Assembly: GCA_002365025.1 (NCBI GenBank)
Contig: DEYX01000035.1
Span: 1-15,874 of the forward strand
Length of the DNA stretch: 15,874 nt
Direction of reading: 5' to 3'
Origin: Hungatella sp. UBA3147
GTDB taxonomy: Bacteria; Bacillota; Clostridia; Lachnospirales; Lachnospiraceae
Below the pieces are notes generated by a model. It searched no databases. It was not told the DNA's origin and was given only the letters and a program-made list of their open reading frames with translations. Shown here piece by piece: positions 14,193 through 15,874 of the stretch. The position numbers and the translations under genes are program-made. Positions within the stretch are counted from its first letter, which is position 1; each line of letters opens with the position of its first letter.

Positions 14193-15874
14193 ATGGCAGA
14201 TAATCCAATGATGGAAAAGAATAATTTGGCGGCTTTGGAAAAGGAACGTCCGGAAAAGCGGAAGGTGGATGTGGATCTGGAAGCTCCGGCTGATTTTACC
14301 AGCCCGGACTTACTTTATGAAGAATTGGTCCGCAGTATAAGGAGATATCACCCTTCCGATGATATCACCATGATAGAAAAGGCATATCATATTGCGGATA
14401 ATGCGCATAAGGACCAAAGGCGCAAATCGGGTGAACCGTATATCATTCACCCTCTTTGTGTTGCCATTATTCTGGCTGATTTAGAGATGGATAAAGAGAC
14501 CATTGCCGCCGGGATCCTTCATGATGTGGTCGAGGACACGATCATGTCCTTAGATGAGCTGAAGGCGGAATTCGGGGAAGAGGTAGCCCTTTTAGTGGAC
14601 GGCGTCACCAAACTGACCCAGATATCCTGGTCCATGGATAAGATGGAGATCCAGGCTGAGAACTTAAGGAAGATGTTTTTAGCCATGGCAAAGGATATCC
14701 GCGTCATTATCATCAAATTGGCGGACCGCCTCCACAACATGCGGACGCTGCAGTACATGAAGCCGGAAAAACAGAAGGAAAAGGCAAAGGAGACCATGGA
14801 AATCTATGCTCCCATTGCCCACCGCCTTGGTATTTCAAAGATTAAGATCGAGCTTGACGATCTGTCCTTAAGATATCTGCAGCCGGAAATATATTATGAG
14901 CTGGCAGAGAAAATATCTTTAAAAAAGGATGCCAGAGAAACTTTTGTAAAGAGCATTGTAGATGAAGTACAGGAACATTTACGGACCGGCGGGATCGAAG
15001 CCAGAGTAGATGGCCGTGTGAAGCATTTTTTCAGCATCTATAAAAAGATGGTGAACCAGAACAAGACTCTGGACCAGATTTATGATCTGTTTGCGGTTCG
15101 TATTATCGTTGACAGCGTAAAGGACTGCTATGCCGCACTTGGGGTGATCCATGAGATGTATAAGCCCATTCCCGGCCGTTTCAAAGATTATATTGCAATG
15201 CCGAAACCCAACATGTACCAGTCTCTTCATACCACTCTGATCGGAAACAATGGGCAGCCCTTTGAGATCCAGATCCGTACTTATGATATGCACCGTACCG
15301 CAGAATACGGTATTGCCGCCCACTGGAAGTATAAAGAGAGCGGAAGCGGACAGGTGGCAGCAGGCAAAGAGGAAGAGAAGTTAAGCTGGCTGCGCCAGAT
15401 CCTGGAATGGCAGAAGGACATGTCCGATAACAAGGAATTCTTAAACATGGTAAAGGGAGATCTGGATTTATTCTCCGACAGTGTTTACTGCTTCACTCCT
15501 TCCGGGGATGTGAAGAATCTTCCCGCCGGCTCTACGCCCATTGATTTTGCATACTCCATACACAGTGCGGTAGGCAATAAGATGGTGGGATCCAGGGTCA
15601 ATGGAAAACTGGTGAACATTGATTACGTGATCGAAAACGGTGACCAGGTGGAGATCATCACTTCCCAGAACAGCAGGGGCCCCAGCCGGGACTGGCTGAA
15701 TATAGTGAAAAGCACCCAGGCCAAGAACAAGATCAACCAATGGTTTAAAACAGAGCTGAAAGAAGATAACATCCTTCGCGGCAAGGAAATGGTGGACCGC
15801 TACTGTAAGACAAAGGGAATCAATTATTCTGAGATCAGCAAGCCGGAATACCAGGAAAAGGTCATGAAGCGTTA
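14193..15874 (+). CDS. relA: bifunctional (p)ppGpp synthetase/hydrolase Rel, 3' end beyond the window
   Basis: Rel makes and degrades the stringent-response alarmone (p)ppGpp. 560 residues are present with no stop before the window edge; full-length Rel is usually near 750, so the missing part is the helical, zinc-finger and ACT region. The hydrolase HD domain spans about 55-200, with H85 in YIIHP, HDVVEDT at 110-116 and KLADRLHNMRTL at 175-186. The synthetase domain spans about 250-390, with GRFKDYIAMPKPN (328-340), YQSLHTT (342-348) and EIQIRT (358-363). RFKD is the RxKD form typical of bifunctional enzymes rather than the EXDD form of synthetase-only RelA. The TGS domain covers about 428-490. 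ATG 14193 is the first start after an in-frame TGA at 14184, with AAAGGGTGA upstream. Confidence 0.95.
   Translation, partial: MADNPMMEKNNLAALEKERPEKRKVDVDLEAPADFTSPDLLYEELVRSIRRYHPSDDITMIEKAYHIADNAHKDQRRKSGEPYIIHPLCVAIILADLEMDKETIAAGILHDVVEDTIMSLDELKAEFGEEVALLVDGVTKLTQISWSMDKMEIQAENLRKMFLAMAKDIRVIIIKLADRLHNMRTLQYMKPEKQKEKAKETMEIYAPIAHRLGISKIKIELDDLSLRYLQPEIYYELAEKISLKKDARETFVKSIVDEVQEHLRTGGIEARVDGRVKHFFSIYKKMVNQNKTLDQIYDLFAVRIIVDSVKDCYAALGVIHEMYKPIPGRFKDYIAMPKPNMYQSLHTTLIGNNGQPFEIQIRTYDMHRTAEYGIAAHWKYKESGSGQVAAGKEEEKLSWLRQILEWQKDMSDNKEFLNMVKGDLDLFSDSVYCFTPSGDVKNLPAGSTPIDFAYSIHSAVGNKMVGSRVNGKLVNIDYVIENGDQVEIITSQNSRGPSRDWLNIVKSTQAKNKINQWFKTELKEDNILRGKEMVDRYCKTKGINYSEISKPEYQEKVMKR

Noticed and set aside
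1..15874. CRISPR array, transposase, tRNA or rRNA genes
   Set aside because: I saw no regular repeat-spacer pattern, no transposase-like protein and no tRNA or rRNA signature on either strand.

Overview
The window reads as chromosomal DNA of a low-to-mid GC Firmicute, most likely a Lachnospiraceae-type clostridium. The basis is strong AGGAGG-like ribosome sites, occasional TTG starts, the gene families present and AGA/GGA/GAA-rich codon use. I infer this without a database search. Every well-supported gene lies on the + strand.

Region 1 (about 35-6705) is one sugar-PTS operon: EIIB, EIIC, a class II ketose-phosphate aldolase, a PRD-type MtlR-like activator carrying its own EIIA domain, a free EIIA, an aldo/keto reductase and a divergent RpiB/LacAB-type isomerase. 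A fructose-family sugar would be imported and phosphorylated, then rearranged or reduced by the last two enzymes and cleaved by the aldolase. No sugar-phosphate kinase is present, so the substrate is not obvious. A four-armed set of alternative hairpins lies between EIIC and the aldolase.

Region 2 (about 6770-12653) has its own promoter and a tight five-gene operon: GH4 NAD-dependent 6-phospho-glycosidase, tandem GNAT acetyltransferase resembling glucosaminide acetyltransferase GlmA, PIG-L-like deacetylase with an altered metal motif, NamZ (DUF1343 exo-N-acetylmuramidase) and NagZ (GH3 beta-N-acetylglucosaminidase). None shows a secretion signal. Together they look like a cytoplasmic route for taking apart and adjusting the N-acetylation of cell-wall or chitin-type amino-sugar oligosaccharides. 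No MurQ, NagA, NagB or dedicated transporter is visible in the window.

Region 3 (12565-13144) is a 580-base gap. It holds a perfect 10-bp stem-loop, then weak minus-strand coding traces that look like decayed genes, and finally the promoter of the next gene.

Region 4 (13088-15874) holds adenosine deaminase and, running off the right edge, a bifunctional Rel (p)ppGpp synthetase/hydrolase. Rel probably has its own promoter inside the 3' end of the deaminase gene.
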